Positions 53,550 through 62,177 of a stretch of DNA of 64,000 bases are shown here, in pieces (positions within the stretch are counted from its first letter, which is position 1; every line of letters starts with the position of its first letter). The notes under the pieces are model-generated. The model was not told the origin of the DNA. It did no database searches and saw only the letters and a list, made by a program, of their open reading frames with translations. The position numbers and the translations under genes were made by a program. Source of the stretch: Bacillus sp. FJAT-27264 (GTDB lineage Bacteria > Bacillota > Bacilli > Paenibacillales > Paenibacillaceae); NCBI RefSeq assembly GCF_001682855.1, contig NZ_MAQW01000001.1, positions 1,482,159 to 1,546,158 on the forward strand. The letters run 5' to 3'.

Positions 53550-53588
53550 AAACGGCTTTTCCGTCCTCTAAAGGGACGGTATCCGTTT
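53550..53588 (-). promoter_or_regulatory. Nested hairpin in the leader of the SLH lyase gene
   Basis: On the minus strand AAACGG-ATA-CCGTCC-loop-GGACGG-AAAAG-CCGTTT forms two stacked perfect 6-bp stems separated by internal loops. It lies 70-110 bases before the start codon and after the transporter operon terminator. It resembles no riboswitch I can name with confidence. Confidence 0.4.
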
Positions 53589-53597
53589 CAGGGAGAA

Positions 53598-53640
53598 ATA
53601 TAAGGACAATTTATAGCGTACAACATATACATCCTTATAT
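53598..53640. repeat. 9-bp inverted repeat upstream of the SLH lyase gene
   Basis: ATATAAGGA (53598-53606) and TCCTTATAT (53632-53640) flank 25 bases that include TTGTAC and TATAAA. It may be an operator region around the gene's promoter. Confidence 0.35.
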
Positions 53641-53643
53641 TTT

Positions 53644-53684
53644 AAAAAAACAGGAAGCACACCCTCCAAGGCGGCTTCCTGTTT
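53644..53684 (-). terminator. Rho-independent terminator of the sugar ABC transporter operon
   Basis: An 11-bp stem AAACAGGAAGC / GCTTCCTGTTT is followed on the minus strand by seven U residues, just after the solute-binding protein gene. Confidence 0.93.
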
Positions 53685-53694
53685 GCCGCAAGCT

Positions 53695-55254
53695 TTATTT
53701 TTTGGCAGCAAGATAAGCGTCAATTTGTTTCTGAGTTTCTGCGATAACTTTATCGAGTCCATTTTTCTTCTGTGTCTCGATATAGTCAGCTACTGACTTG
53801 TTAACATCCTTCACCATACCATATTCGATCGGTCTGCTAATCTCATCGGTGGCTTGGTCACGCTTGGCCAGCTCATTCTTCATGCTATCTTCGGCAATGA
53901 ACAATCCGTCGATTGGCGAGTTCACATTGTTCGGCTGGTTGGCGAAATCTGCTTCTTTCACCCAGAAATCCTTGGCATATGTTGTGGTTGGGCGCATGAA
54001 TTGCGGCTTCCAGAATCCCCATTGTCCGCCCCACTCCATATAGTTACTGGTAGAGGATTGCATGCCTTCCGGATAATCAGCAGCATCTCCATTCAGGACA
54101 TAGGTCTTGCCTTCGATACCATATTGCAGCAAGTCATACAGGGTTTGATCGGTTTCCACCATATCGAGGAACCGCAGCACCCGGTCCGGATTCTTGGAGT
54201 TCACGTTGATCGCTAATACGTTTGCAAGAGCGGTACGGTTAACATATTTCTTATCAGGATAAAGGAGCGACATTCCTTGTTTAAAGGAAGGATCGGAGAA
54301 GCCTGGATCAGCGTAAGCCCATTCATGAGAAGTCACGGTAAAGAGCAGCTTGCCGTTTCTCCACTGGTCTTCTGCACCTTCTTTATCAATCATGGCATCT
54401 CTGTTGATCAGCTTGTCGTCATACCATTTCTTCGCCAGTTGCGAAGCCTCCAGGAAGAACGGCTGTTGTTCAACAGATTGAACAGTAATCTTCGGATCAT
54501 TCAGATAGAAGCCCAGACCGTGGAAGTTCAAGTCCACCCATTCATCACGGATGTAATAGAGAGACAACGGTGTAGTGCGGGATAGCTTATCGTTCGGGTA
54601 CGCCTTTTTCAGCTCACGGAGCAGATTGTCTACATCTTCAATCGTTTGGATAGAATCCGGCGCAATATTAATACCTGCCTTCTCAGCAAGATCCGAACGC
54701 CAGCCGGCAAATTTACGTTCATTCATTTTCATTGTCCATGGCAATCCGACAATTTGGCCGTTTACTGTTGCAGCGCCCAATGTACCCTGCTCCTCGTATT
54801 TCTTCTCCAGGTTAGGAGCATACTTCGGCAGCAGATCATTCAGTGCCATATAGGAACCTTTAGCCGCCATTTGCTTGTAGGAGAGCCAGTCGCCGTCAAA
54901 GTTCATGTCCCAGCTATCGCCGGATGCGGCCATAACGAGCATTTTCTCCTTGAAGTCACCAAACGGGATAAAGTTGATGTCAAATTTGACATTAAGACCT
55001 TTGGCTTTCACATATTCACTGATTTTGGACCAAACTTCATCTGTGGCAGCCTTCTTATCACCGCCGAAATAGAATTTAAGGGTAACTTCATTCTCAGTCT
55101 TCGTTGCTGCTGTGTCACTTCCTCCGCCAGCATTCGTCTTTTCACCTGCATTTGAAGTGGTATTGTTGTTACTACCGCCACATGCAGACAAGACTAAACT
55201 AAACAGCAGGAGTGCGGTTAGAACTAGCTGAAATCTACCGATGCTTTTGCGCAT
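53695..55254 (-). CDS. Extracellular solute-binding lipoprotein of a CUT1 sugar ABC transporter
   Basis: This is a 519-residue LplA/YtcQ-type binding protein. The signal peptide ends with the lipobox LSAC (Cys near 25), followed by an Asn/Gly/Thr-rich tether and the bilobal binding domain (KFYFGGDKKAATDEVW near 55, SGDSWDMNFDGDWLSYKQ near 115, VVGLPWT-type IVGLPWTMKMNER near 168). It captures an oligosaccharide for the two permeases encoded upstream; the ATPase is not in this window, as is usual when a shared MsmX-type ATPase is used. The ATG follows AAAGGGGAG. Confidence 0.92.
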   Translation of the reverse strand: MRKSIGRFQLVLTALLLFSLVLSACGGSNNNTTSNAGEKTNAGGGSDTAATKTENEVTLKFYFGGDKKAATDEVWSKISEYVKAKGLNVKFDINFIPFGDFKEKMLVMAASGDSWDMNFDGDWLSYKQMAAKGSYMALNDLLPKYAPNLEKKYEEQGTLGAATVNGQIVGLPWTMKMNERKFAGWRSDLAEKAGINIAPDSIQTIEDVDNLLRELKKAYPNDKLSRTTPLSLYYIRDEWVDLNFHGLGFYLNDPKITVQSVEQQPFFLEASQLAKKWYDDKLINRDAMIDKEGAEDQWRNGKLLFTVTSHEWAYADPGFSDPSFKQGMSLLYPDKKYVNRTALANVLAINVNSKNPDRVLRFLDMVETDQTLYDLLQYGIEGKTYVLNGDAADYPEGMQSSTSNYMEWGGQWGFWKPQFMRPTTTYAKDFWVKEADFANQPNNVNSPIDGLFIAEDSMKNELAKRDQATDEISRPIEYGMVKDVNKSVADYIETQKKNGLDKVIAETQKQIDAYLAAKK

Positions 55255-55310
55255 CCAAATCTCCCCTTTTTGAAATGTAATTTATACTATACGACCGTGG
55301 GTCGGCATAG

Positions 55311-56195
55311 TTAACCTTTTACAGCCCCAACCATGAGGCCTTTGACAAAGTAACGCTGTAAGAACGGATAGAGGAAAATGATCGGGCCAATCGTGATGAC
55401 TGTGAGCGCCATCTTGATCGACTCGGAAGGAATCTGGGTCGAGATCCGCTGCATCGCCGCCGCATTGCTGGAGCTCTTCAAGAACTCGACATTGGAGATC
55501 AGTGTGCGCAGCAACAACTGCAGTGGCTGAAGCTCCTGCTTATCTACGAACATCAGACCGAGGAACCAGTCGTTCCAATAGCCCAGGGCTACGAACAAAC
55601 CAACAGTAGCTAGAACGGGTAAAGCGAGCGGCATGATCAGCCGGGCGTAGATACGGAATTCGCCAGCACCGTCCATTTTGGCCGATTCGTGCAAATCTTC
55701 AGGTATGGAGAGCATAAAGTTTCTGATGAGGAACATGTTGAAAGCATTGGCTAGAGACGGTAGAATAAGTGCCCAAATCGTATCTTTCAAGTGCAGGTAT
55801 CTGACGATAATAATATACCAAGGCACGAGTCCCCCGCTGAAGAGCATGGTGATAATGACGAAGATCGAAAGAATATTCCGGTATTTAAAGGAACGGCGGG
55901 CCATAACATAAGCGCCCATACTCGTCAGGAACAGGGACAATACGGTACCGACGATTGTAACGAATGTGCTGACTCCGTAAGCCTGAAATATACGGTTGGA
56001 GCCAAGCAGCAGAATCCGGTAGGAGTCAAAAGTAATCGTCTTCGGCCAAAGGGAATAGCCATACTGCATAATGTCCTTCTCTGTACTCAGGGAGCCTGAG
56101 ATTACCATCAGGAACGGGAACAGGCAGGCCAGACTGAACAGGCCGATGACCAGAGCAATAAGGAACTGGCTGAGGGAAAATTTTCGTACTGACAT
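55311..56195 (-). CDS. CUT1 sugar ABC transporter permease, LplC/YtcP type
   Basis: This is a 294-residue permease with six membrane segments. The EAA loop that contacts the ATPase reads ESAKMDGAGEFRIYARLIMPL (residue 186 onward). The N-terminus FSLSQFLIALVIGLFSLACLFPFLMV and the C-terminal PFLQRYFVKGLMVGAVKG are typical of LplC relatives. It lies between the other permease and the binding protein, in the usual order. The substrate is unknown. Confidence 0.94.
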   Translation of the reverse strand: MSVRKFSLSQFLIALVIGLFSLACLFPFLMVISGSLSTEKDIMQYGYSLWPKTITFDSYRILLLGSNRIFQAYGVSTFVTIVGTVLSLFLTSMGAYVMARRSFKYRNILSIFVIITMLFSGGLVPWYIIIVRYLHLKDTIWALILPSLANAFNMFLIRNFMLSIPEDLHESAKMDGAGEFRIYARLIMPLALPVLATVGLFVALGYWNDWFLGLMFVDKQELQPLQLLLRTLISNVEFLKSSSNAAAMQRISTQIPSESIKMALTVITIGPIIFLYPFLQRYFVKGLMVGAVKG

Positions 56196-56235
56196 CGTGT
56201 GGGATGACCTCCTAAAAGTATGATGTGCCTGGTAT

Positions 56236-56270
56236 CCGAAGTGCCTCCATTAGATCAGCTAGCACTTCGG
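56236..56270 (-). other. Intercistronic hairpin between the permease genes
   Basis: A 9-bp stem CCGAAGTGC / GCACTTCGG without a U-tract sits in the 86-base gap between the permeases. Such hairpins can protect upstream mRNA segments or set expression ratios. Confidence 0.45.
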
Positions 56271-56281
56271 ACACACAGCCT

Positions 56282-57208
56282 TTAGAATATCGCTGAGTCT
56301 TTGTCAATTTTGCGCGCCGCATAGTTGCTGCCAAGCACCAGGAAGAAGGCGACAAAGGACTGAAGAAAGCCCGCAGCGGAAGCCATCCCGATGTCACCGG
56401 ATTTACGCAAGCTCCGGTAGACGAAGGTGTCAATAACATCCGTGGTCGGGAAGAGCAGTGAAGCATCCCCTACCATGGCATAGAACATGCCGAAGTCCGC
56501 ATTCATGATTCTTCCTACCGCCAGAAGGGTCAGGATGATGATCGTTGGCCGGAGCATCGGAATGCTGATATAACGAATCTGCTGCCATCTGGAAGCTCCA
56601 TCAATTGAAGCGGCTTCATAATAAGAATTGTCAACAGAAGTTAAAGCTGCCAGATAGACAATTGTGCCATAACCGGTTATTTTCCAGCGTGCTGCAATGG
56701 TCAGAATGGCTGGCCACAGCTCAGCCCGGCTATAGAAATCTATCGGTTGCAGATGCAGGTATTCCAGAAAGCGGTTGACTGCACCGTTCTCAAAGTTCAG
56801 CAGATTGTAAGCAAACACGCCTACGACGATCCAGGAAATGAAGAAGGGCAGAAAGGTCAACGACTGGGTAATCCGTTTGAAATACTTGTTACGCATCTCA
56901 TTCAGCAACAGAGCAAATCCTACTTCAAATACTAACCCTATAGCAATGAAGAGCGCATTGAGCAGGATCGTGTTGCGGATAGCCCGAAAGGCTACCGGTG
57001 AAGAGAATACATAGTCAAAATTGCTGAGCAGCGGGTTCATCCATTCACTACCAAAAATCCCTTTGGAGAAATCGAAATTTTTGAAAGCGATGACAAGACC
57101 CGCCAGCGGCAAATAGTTAAAAAGCAAGAATAGTACCCCGACGGGGAGGAACATGAGCAGCAAGGTGCGATTCTTGTACAGTTCCTTGAACACTCCGTTT
57201 AGTTTCAT
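56282..57208 (-). CDS. CUT1 sugar ABC transporter permease, LplB/YteP type
   Basis: This 308-residue permease is the first gene of the transporter operon. It has six membrane segments; the opening LYKNRTLLLMFLPVGVLFLLF and the EAA loop YYEAASIDGASRWQQIRYISI are typical of the LplB/YteP branch. The ATG at 57208 is preceded by AAAGGGAAG; the open frame extends about 23 codons upstream without support. The YesM-type sensor kinase gene lies just upstream on the same strand. Confidence 0.94.
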   Translation of the reverse strand: MKLNGVFKELYKNRTLLLMFLPVGVLFLLFNYLPLAGLVIAFKNFDFSKGIFGSEWMNPLLSNFDYVFSSPVAFRAIRNTILLNALFIAIGLVFEVGFALLLNEMRNKYFKRITQSLTFLPFFISWIVVGVFAYNLLNFENGAVNRFLEYLHLQPIDFYSRAELWPAILTIAARWKITGYGTIVYLAALTSVDNSYYEAASIDGASRWQQIRYISIPMLRPTIIILTLLAVGRIMNADFGMFYAMVGDASLLFPTTDVIDTFVYRSLRKSGDIGMASAAGFLQSFVAFFLVLGSNYAARKIDKDSAIF

Positions 57209-57345
57209 ATCGACTTCCCTTTCGCTGTTTGGATGACTTAATTGTAAAAGAGAGCGATACGCACTTCTATGAGTCATTCTTGCACTTTGTAGTTTCCTTT
57301 TGTCCTGATGACCCTATTACAGGTCATGATCCCCCCAAACAGGAA

Positions 57346-57378
57346 GTAGCGACTCTCCCTTATGAGGAGACCCGCTAC
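57346..57378 (-). terminator. Probable terminator after the histidine kinase gene
   Basis: A stem GTAGCG.CTCTCC / GGAGA..CGCTAC on the minus strand with a 7-base loop lies about 30 bases after the kinase stop. The following U-tract (UUCCUGUUUG) is weak. The transporter promoter must lie within 57209-57345. Confidence 0.6.
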
Positions 57379-57405
57379 TATGCTTGCTTTTACAATTCTA
57401 ATAGT

Positions 57406-59214
57406 CTATCGGCTGTCGTCCGGTCTAGGTAATTCCACCTCTATCTTCTTGGGATGACGCAGCAGTATCCGGGTACCTCCTTGTGGGCCAGTCTCAATTT
57501 GCAGCTTGTAGTCAGACCCGAAGTATAGCTTCAGACGATCATTCACATTGCGGAGTCCTACCCCCCGGCGGGTGGCTGTATACATTTCCTCAGCAGGCAC
57601 TTCATGCTCCAGTTCCTCTATGATTTGCTGCGGAATGCCTTTACCGTTATCCGTAATCTCAATGATCATATCCTGCCCTTCGCTGCGCGCGGACACAATG
57701 ATCTTACCCTTCTCAAAATCACTCCGTACACTGTGCTGAATCGCATTCTCCACCAGAGGCTGCAGCAGCAGCCGCAGGAATGGTGAGTCGAGCAGCTCTT
57801 CATCAATAGAATACAGAATGCGAATGACGCTGCCCATTCGGGCCTGCTCAATCAGCACGTAGGCCTTGACCTGCTCGATTTCACGCCGCAAAGTCGTAAT
57901 CTCCTTGCCCTGATTCAGACTCAGCCGGAGCAGATTACCGAGTGCAGATACCATTTCGCTAATATCGCTGCGTCCATGGTTCTCCGCCTTCCAGCGAATG
58001 GATTCTAGCGTATTATAGAGGAAATGCGGATTGATCTGGTGGCTTAGCACCTGGAATTCCAAGGCTTTTTTCTTCCGCTCTGAACGCCACGCATCCTGAA
58101 TCAGCACATCAATCCGCTGAACCAGACTGCCAACCCCGCGGTACAGCCAGCCCACCTCGTCCTTCCGGGGCGAGTTCAGTATAATATTATGAAAATTCCC
58201 GTCCTCCATTCTCCGCATCAACCGCACCAGACGCGCAATGGGTTGGGTAAAATACACCGTAATATAGAAAACAACGGCAATGCAGCAGATTAAATAGATG
58301 ATCAGAAAAATAATCAACAGCCGGTTGATCTCATCATTCGTCCCGGTTAGCTCCTTGAGCAACGTCAGGCTGACAATCGCCCAGGGCTCACTACTCAGTC
58401 CGACATAGGTTGCAAGATAAGTGTTGCCGTCGATCTTGATGGTCTGTGAGCCTTCCGGACTTTGTTGTAGATGTTCTATGAACGATTCCGAAGGAAAAGC
58501 TGTACCTGCCCACTCATTAGCAGATGAATCATAGTAAATGGTGCCGTTCTTGTTCATAAGAAGCAGCTTCTGATTCTTCAATTGCTCCGTGGGTGAAAAA
58601 TAACGCTTCAGATGATCTTCCGAGACTTCCGTGACGACCACACCGCGGGGGTTCCGGTCATAAAGGCCTGAGAAACGTTTGATATAGGCGAGCAAGGGCC
58701 GTCCATACTTGCCTTGCTCCGGCAAGAACTGCTTCCAGATCGGCCCCACACTCTCCTGAGGTCTCTGGAACCAGTCCTCCTCAGATACAAGATCAGCCGA
58801 TTCTCCCAGCGTATTCATATAAGAAGGGTACAGGACTGGATTCATCGGGTAGACTCTGACCCGAAAAGCGTCGATCTGCGGGGTTGCCTGATAGAGTAGT
58901 GTTAGCAGGTTTACTGTGAAGGCCTCCTCTTCAGCGGCATTAGCTGGCGGGTCGACCAACAGATCCTGCAGGCGTTTATTGCCGATAAGCGTATTGACCT
59001 GATCATTAAGTTTATTGAGATAGATTTCAAAATTTTTACGAGCCTGCTGGAGATAGCTTAGTGAAATCTTAGTATTGGTGTTGGTGATACCCTCAATGGA
59101 TTTAATGTGTGCATAGTAAGCAAAGATAAGGAACGGCATGATTATGATCAAAAAAAACACCAGAATAATCCGGTTCCGAAACGATGCTCCGAGCCGCAGA
59201 GAAAAACGATTCAC
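57406..59214 (-). CDS. YesM-type sensor histidine kinase
   Basis: This is a 602-residue membrane kinase. The N-terminal membrane segment (about 13-37) and a second at about 280-305 flank an extracellular sensor region of about 240 residues. A HAMP linker (about 305-357), the His_kinase domain with the phospho-acceptor in HQINPHFLYNTLESIRWK (near 384) and the ATPase domain (DNGKGIPQQ, GVGLRNVNDRL) follow. The GTG at 59214 is chosen because AAGGAAGGGAGGG precedes it; the open frame extends 20 codons further without support. It probably senses a sugar and controls the transporter with the response regulator at 62178-63806. Confidence 0.92.
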   Translation of the reverse strand: MNRFSLRLGASFRNRIILVFFLIIIMPFLIFAYYAHIKSIEGITNTNTKISLSYLQQARKNFEIYLNKLNDQVNTLIGNKRLQDLLVDPPANAAEEEAFTVNLLTLLYQATPQIDAFRVRVYPMNPVLYPSYMNTLGESADLVSEEDWFQRPQESVGPIWKQFLPEQGKYGRPLLAYIKRFSGLYDRNPRGVVVTEVSEDHLKRYFSPTEQLKNQKLLLMNKNGTIYYDSSANEWAGTAFPSESFIEHLQQSPEGSQTIKIDGNTYLATYVGLSSEPWAIVSLTLLKELTGTNDEINRLLIIFLIIYLICCIAVVFYITVYFTQPIARLVRLMRRMEDGNFHNIILNSPRKDEVGWLYRGVGSLVQRIDVLIQDAWRSERKKKALEFQVLSHQINPHFLYNTLESIRWKAENHGRSDISEMVSALGNLLRLSLNQGKEITTLRREIEQVKAYVLIEQARMGSVIRILYSIDEELLDSPFLRLLLQPLVENAIQHSVRSDFEKGKIIVSARSEGQDMIIEITDNGKGIPQQIIEELEHEVPAEEMYTATRRGVGLRNVNDRLKLYFGSDYKLQIETGPQGGTRILLRHPKKIEVELPRPDDSR

Positions 59215-59277
59215 TGCTTCAGCCCTCCCTTCCTTGCATGTCGATAACAATCCCCGCAATAGTTTGCGATCCACTCA

Positions 59278-59305
59278 TTGTGACAGCGGATACATTGATT
59301 ATAAT
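59278..59305 (+). promoter_or_regulatory. Predicted promoter of the alpha-mannosidase gene
   Basis: TTGTGA (59278-59283) and a perfect TATAAT (59300-59305) are 16 bases apart, in the gap to the divergent kinase gene. The -10 region ATTATAAT reads TATAAT on both strands. Confidence 0.6.
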
Positions 59306-59347
59306 TATGCTGTAGCGTCCATCATCTTATGGAAAAGAGGAATCGCA

Positions 59348-62080
59348 TTGACAGCATCCAGCAAAACGGTTGTACATGTCATCTCCCACACTCACTGGGA
59401 CAGGGAATGGTATATGCCCTATGAAGCCCATCACGTCAAACTCATCGAAACGATAGATACCTTGATTGAAACGTTCGAGTCTGATCCTGAATTCAAGAGC
59501 TTCTACCTTGATGGACAAACCATTGTAGTAGAGGATTATTTGCAGGTCTATCCCGAGAAGCGCGAAATTATCCAGCGCCTATGCGATGAAGGCAAGCTAT
59601 CCCTCGGTCCATGGTATATCCTTCAGGATGAATTCTTGACGAGCGGCGAAGCCAATGTCCGTAATCTGCAAATCGGCCACCGTGACGCCAGCACGTTCGG
59701 TCCGATCTCGAAGCTCGGCTATTTCCCGGATTCCTTCGGCAACATGGGCCAGGCTGCGCAAATCCTGCAGCAGGCCGGTATCAGCACATCCGTGTTCGGC
59801 AGAGGTGTGAAAGCCACTGGCTTCAACAACCGTGTAGAAGATGCTTCCGGCCTGGAATCTCCATACTCCGAGCTGATCTGGCAATCTCCTGACGGTTCCA
59901 GTGTTCTCGGTATCCTGTTCGCCAACTGGTACAACAACGGTATGGAAATTCCGGTTGACCCCGAGGCAGCCAAGGCTTACTGGGATATTCGTCTGGAGCG
60001 TGCCCGGCAGTATGCCTCCACCCGGCATCTGCTGCTGATGAATGGCTGTGATCATCAACCTATCCAGACCGACCTGTCCGAAGCCCTGCGTGTTGCGCGT
60101 GAACTCTATCCCGACTGCGAATTCATCCATTCGAACTTTGATGATTACGTGAAGGCCCTGAAGGAAGAGCTTCCGGAAGATCTGACCCTCACTACCGGCG
60201 AGCTGCGCGGGCAGCATACTGACGGCTGGTATTCGCTAGTGAATACAGCATCGGCGCGCGTATATATCAAGCAGCTCAATCAACAGAATCAGACGCTTCT
60301 GGAAAAAACGGCAGAGCCGCTGGCTGCCCTGGCACATGGGCTGGGCAAAGCCTATCCGCATGGTCTGCTGCAATATGCCTGGAAGACCCTGATGCAGAAC
60401 CATCCGCATGACAGCATTTGCGGCTGCAGCGTGGACGAAGTGTATCATGAGATGAAAACCCGATTCGCGAAGAGCATGGAAGTCGGCTCATCCCTCGCTA
60501 CCGAGAGTGCCAAATTCATCAGTTCCAAGGTGGATACATCTGCATTCGCATCATACGGCGATCAGGCCGTTCCGTTCGTAGTCTATAATACAAGCGGCTA
60601 CGCGACCAGCGGTGCAGTGACCGTTGAAGTGGAATGGTCCCGCCGTTTCTTCAACCAAAGTGAAGATCCTGTAGCTGTCTTCAATGAGGTCGCCGGCCGT
60701 ACGCATGGCGAAGGTTATCTTGTTGATGCAGCAGGTCTAAGAATTGATGTCACCGCCGAAGATCTGGGCGTACGCTTCGGCTACGAGCTGCCCGGCGACA
60801 AGTTCAGACAGCCTTACATGGCCCGGGCCCTGCGCCTGACCTTTGAGGCGACGAATCTTCCTGCATTGGGTCTGGCTTCCTACGCGTGGATTCCAAGCAA
60901 GGATGCCCAGGTGGAACCGGAGCCGCAGGATGTTTATCTGGTCACCGGTGACTTGACTATGGAGAACGAGCACCTCCGGGTCAGCCTGGAACAAGACGGC
61001 AGCTTCTCTCTGCTGGATAAAGCCAGTGACCAGCTGTATAGCGGCCTTGGCATCTATGAGGATGTCGGCGACATCGGGAACGAATATATTTTCAAGCAAC
61101 CTATAGGTGATACAGCCATCACAAGCCGCGGTGTACAGGCCGAGATTACGTTGACCGAGGATACGCCTTACCGTGCTACTTTTGAAATCCGCCATACGCT
61201 GGAAATTCCGGCTTCGGCTAATGAGCTGCTGCTGCAGGAAATAGAGACCATGGTAGAGTTCAGGCAGCGCCAAGCTACCCGATCACAGCAGCTTGTCCCG
61301 CTTCATATCGTCACCCGCATCAGCCTGGAGCGTAGCAGTCATGCCCTGCAGGTGCATACCCGTATCGACAACCAATCGAAGGATCACCGTCTGCGGGTCC
61401 TCTTGCCATCCGGCGTACAGTCGGCTGTGCACTATGCCGACTCAGTCTTTGAAGTGGCCGAACGCCAGACCGTCCCCGCACCGGAGTGGGAGAACCCGAG
61501 CAACTGTCAGCATATGCAATCCTTCGTCGATGTGCATGGAGACGGCAGAGGCCTTACTGCCGCTGGCAAAGGTCTGAACGAATACGAAGTTCTGCGTGAT
61601 GCCGAAGGCACGATTGCCGTTACACTGCTTCGCAGTGTCGGAGAGCTGGGCGACTGGGGCGTCTTCCATACCCCTGATGCCCAGTGCCTTGGAGCAAATG
61701 AAGCAGAGTGGAGCATTATTCCGCACCGTGGCGGGGACACTCGCTTCGATGCTTATCGTGAGGCCTATCGTTTCGCCGTTCCGCTCATCACAGCCCAAAC
61801 GGACATTCATGAAGGTGAACTTCCGCCCGTACACAACTTCCTCACTTGGGAAGGAAAAGGGCTTGCCTTCTCCAACCTGAAGCTCAGCGAAGGCAGCGGT
61901 GACCTGATGGCTCGCTGGTACAACCTCGCGGAGACGCCGTCCGAACTGAGCATCCAAAGCAGCGAGGATACCGTGCTCTATGCCAGCAATATCATGGAAC
62001 AACACACTACAGACATTCTGGAACAGTCGCTTCCAGTGAGTAAGGCAGGCATAGTGACTGTCGGAATCTCGTCCCGATAA
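59348..62080 (+). CDS. Glycoside hydrolase family 38 alpha-mannosidase
   Basis: GH38 alpha-mannosidases are zinc enzymes that remove alpha-mannosyl residues. The 910 residues show HTHWDREWYMPY (zinc His16 and Asp18), the catalytic nucleophile Asp128 in FPDSFGNMGQA, NGCDHQPIQ near 236, and NHPHDSICGCSVDEVY near 353 with further zinc ligands. A mid domain and C-terminal beta domains follow. No signal peptide is present, so it acts inside the cell. The start is TTG at 59348, with AGAGGA upstream; the open frame continues upstream over the kinase start without support. It lies, inverted, between the kinase and response regulator genes, and probably degrades the imported oligosaccharide. Confidence 0.92.
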   Translation: MTASSKTVVHVISHTHWDREWYMPYEAHHVKLIETIDTLIETFESDPEFKSFYLDGQTIVVEDYLQVYPEKREIIQRLCDEGKLSLGPWYILQDEFLTSGEANVRNLQIGHRDASTFGPISKLGYFPDSFGNMGQAAQILQQAGISTSVFGRGVKATGFNNRVEDASGLESPYSELIWQSPDGSSVLGILFANWYNNGMEIPVDPEAAKAYWDIRLERARQYASTRHLLLMNGCDHQPIQTDLSEALRVARELYPDCEFIHSNFDDYVKALKEELPEDLTLTTGELRGQHTDGWYSLVNTASARVYIKQLNQQNQTLLEKTAEPLAALAHGLGKAYPHGLLQYAWKTLMQNHPHDSICGCSVDEVYHEMKTRFAKSMEVGSSLATESAKFISSKVDTSAFASYGDQAVPFVVYNTSGYATSGAVTVEVEWSRRFFNQSEDPVAVFNEVAGRTHGEGYLVDAAGLRIDVTAEDLGVRFGYELPGDKFRQPYMARALRLTFEATNLPALGLASYAWIPSKDAQVEPEPQDVYLVTGDLTMENEHLRVSLEQDGSFSLLDKASDQLYSGLGIYEDVGDIGNEYIFKQPIGDTAITSRGVQAEITLTEDTPYRATFEIRHTLEIPASANELLLQEIETMVEFRQRQATRSQQLVPLHIVTRISLERSSHALQVHTRIDNQSKDHRLRVLLPSGVQSAVHYADSVFEVAERQTVPAPEWENPSNCQHMQSFVDVHGDGRGLTAAGKGLNEYEVLRDAEGTIAVTLLRSVGELGDWGVFHTPDAQCLGANEAEWSIIPHRGGDTRFDAYREAYRFAVPLITAQTDIHEGELPPVHNFLTWEGKGLAFSNLKLSEGSGDLMARWYNLAETPSELSIQSSEDTVLYASNIMEQHTTDILEQSLPVSKAGIVTVGISSR

Positions 62081-62138
62081 CCTTTTTCTCCCGTCCTAAA
62101 TGATTCATGTAGTCTACCTTTGAATTAGTTTGCCTCAA

Positions 62139-62177
62139 CTTCGAGGCTGTCGATTTCTCCAATCGACAGCCTCGAAG
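62139..62177. terminator. Hairpin between the GH38 gene and the response regulator
   Basis: A perfect 16-bp stem CTTCGAGGCTGTCGAT / ATCGACAGCCTCGAAG with a 7-base loop lies between the convergent genes, flush with the response-regulator stop. T-tracts are absent, so it may terminate by stem strength or only protect 3' ends. Confidence 0.75.

Noticed and set aside
53550..53588. c-di-GMP-I (GEMM) riboswitch
   Set aside because: Only a short GGACG.AAAGCC-like part fits. The tetraloop, receptor and downstream GCCGG segment are not found.
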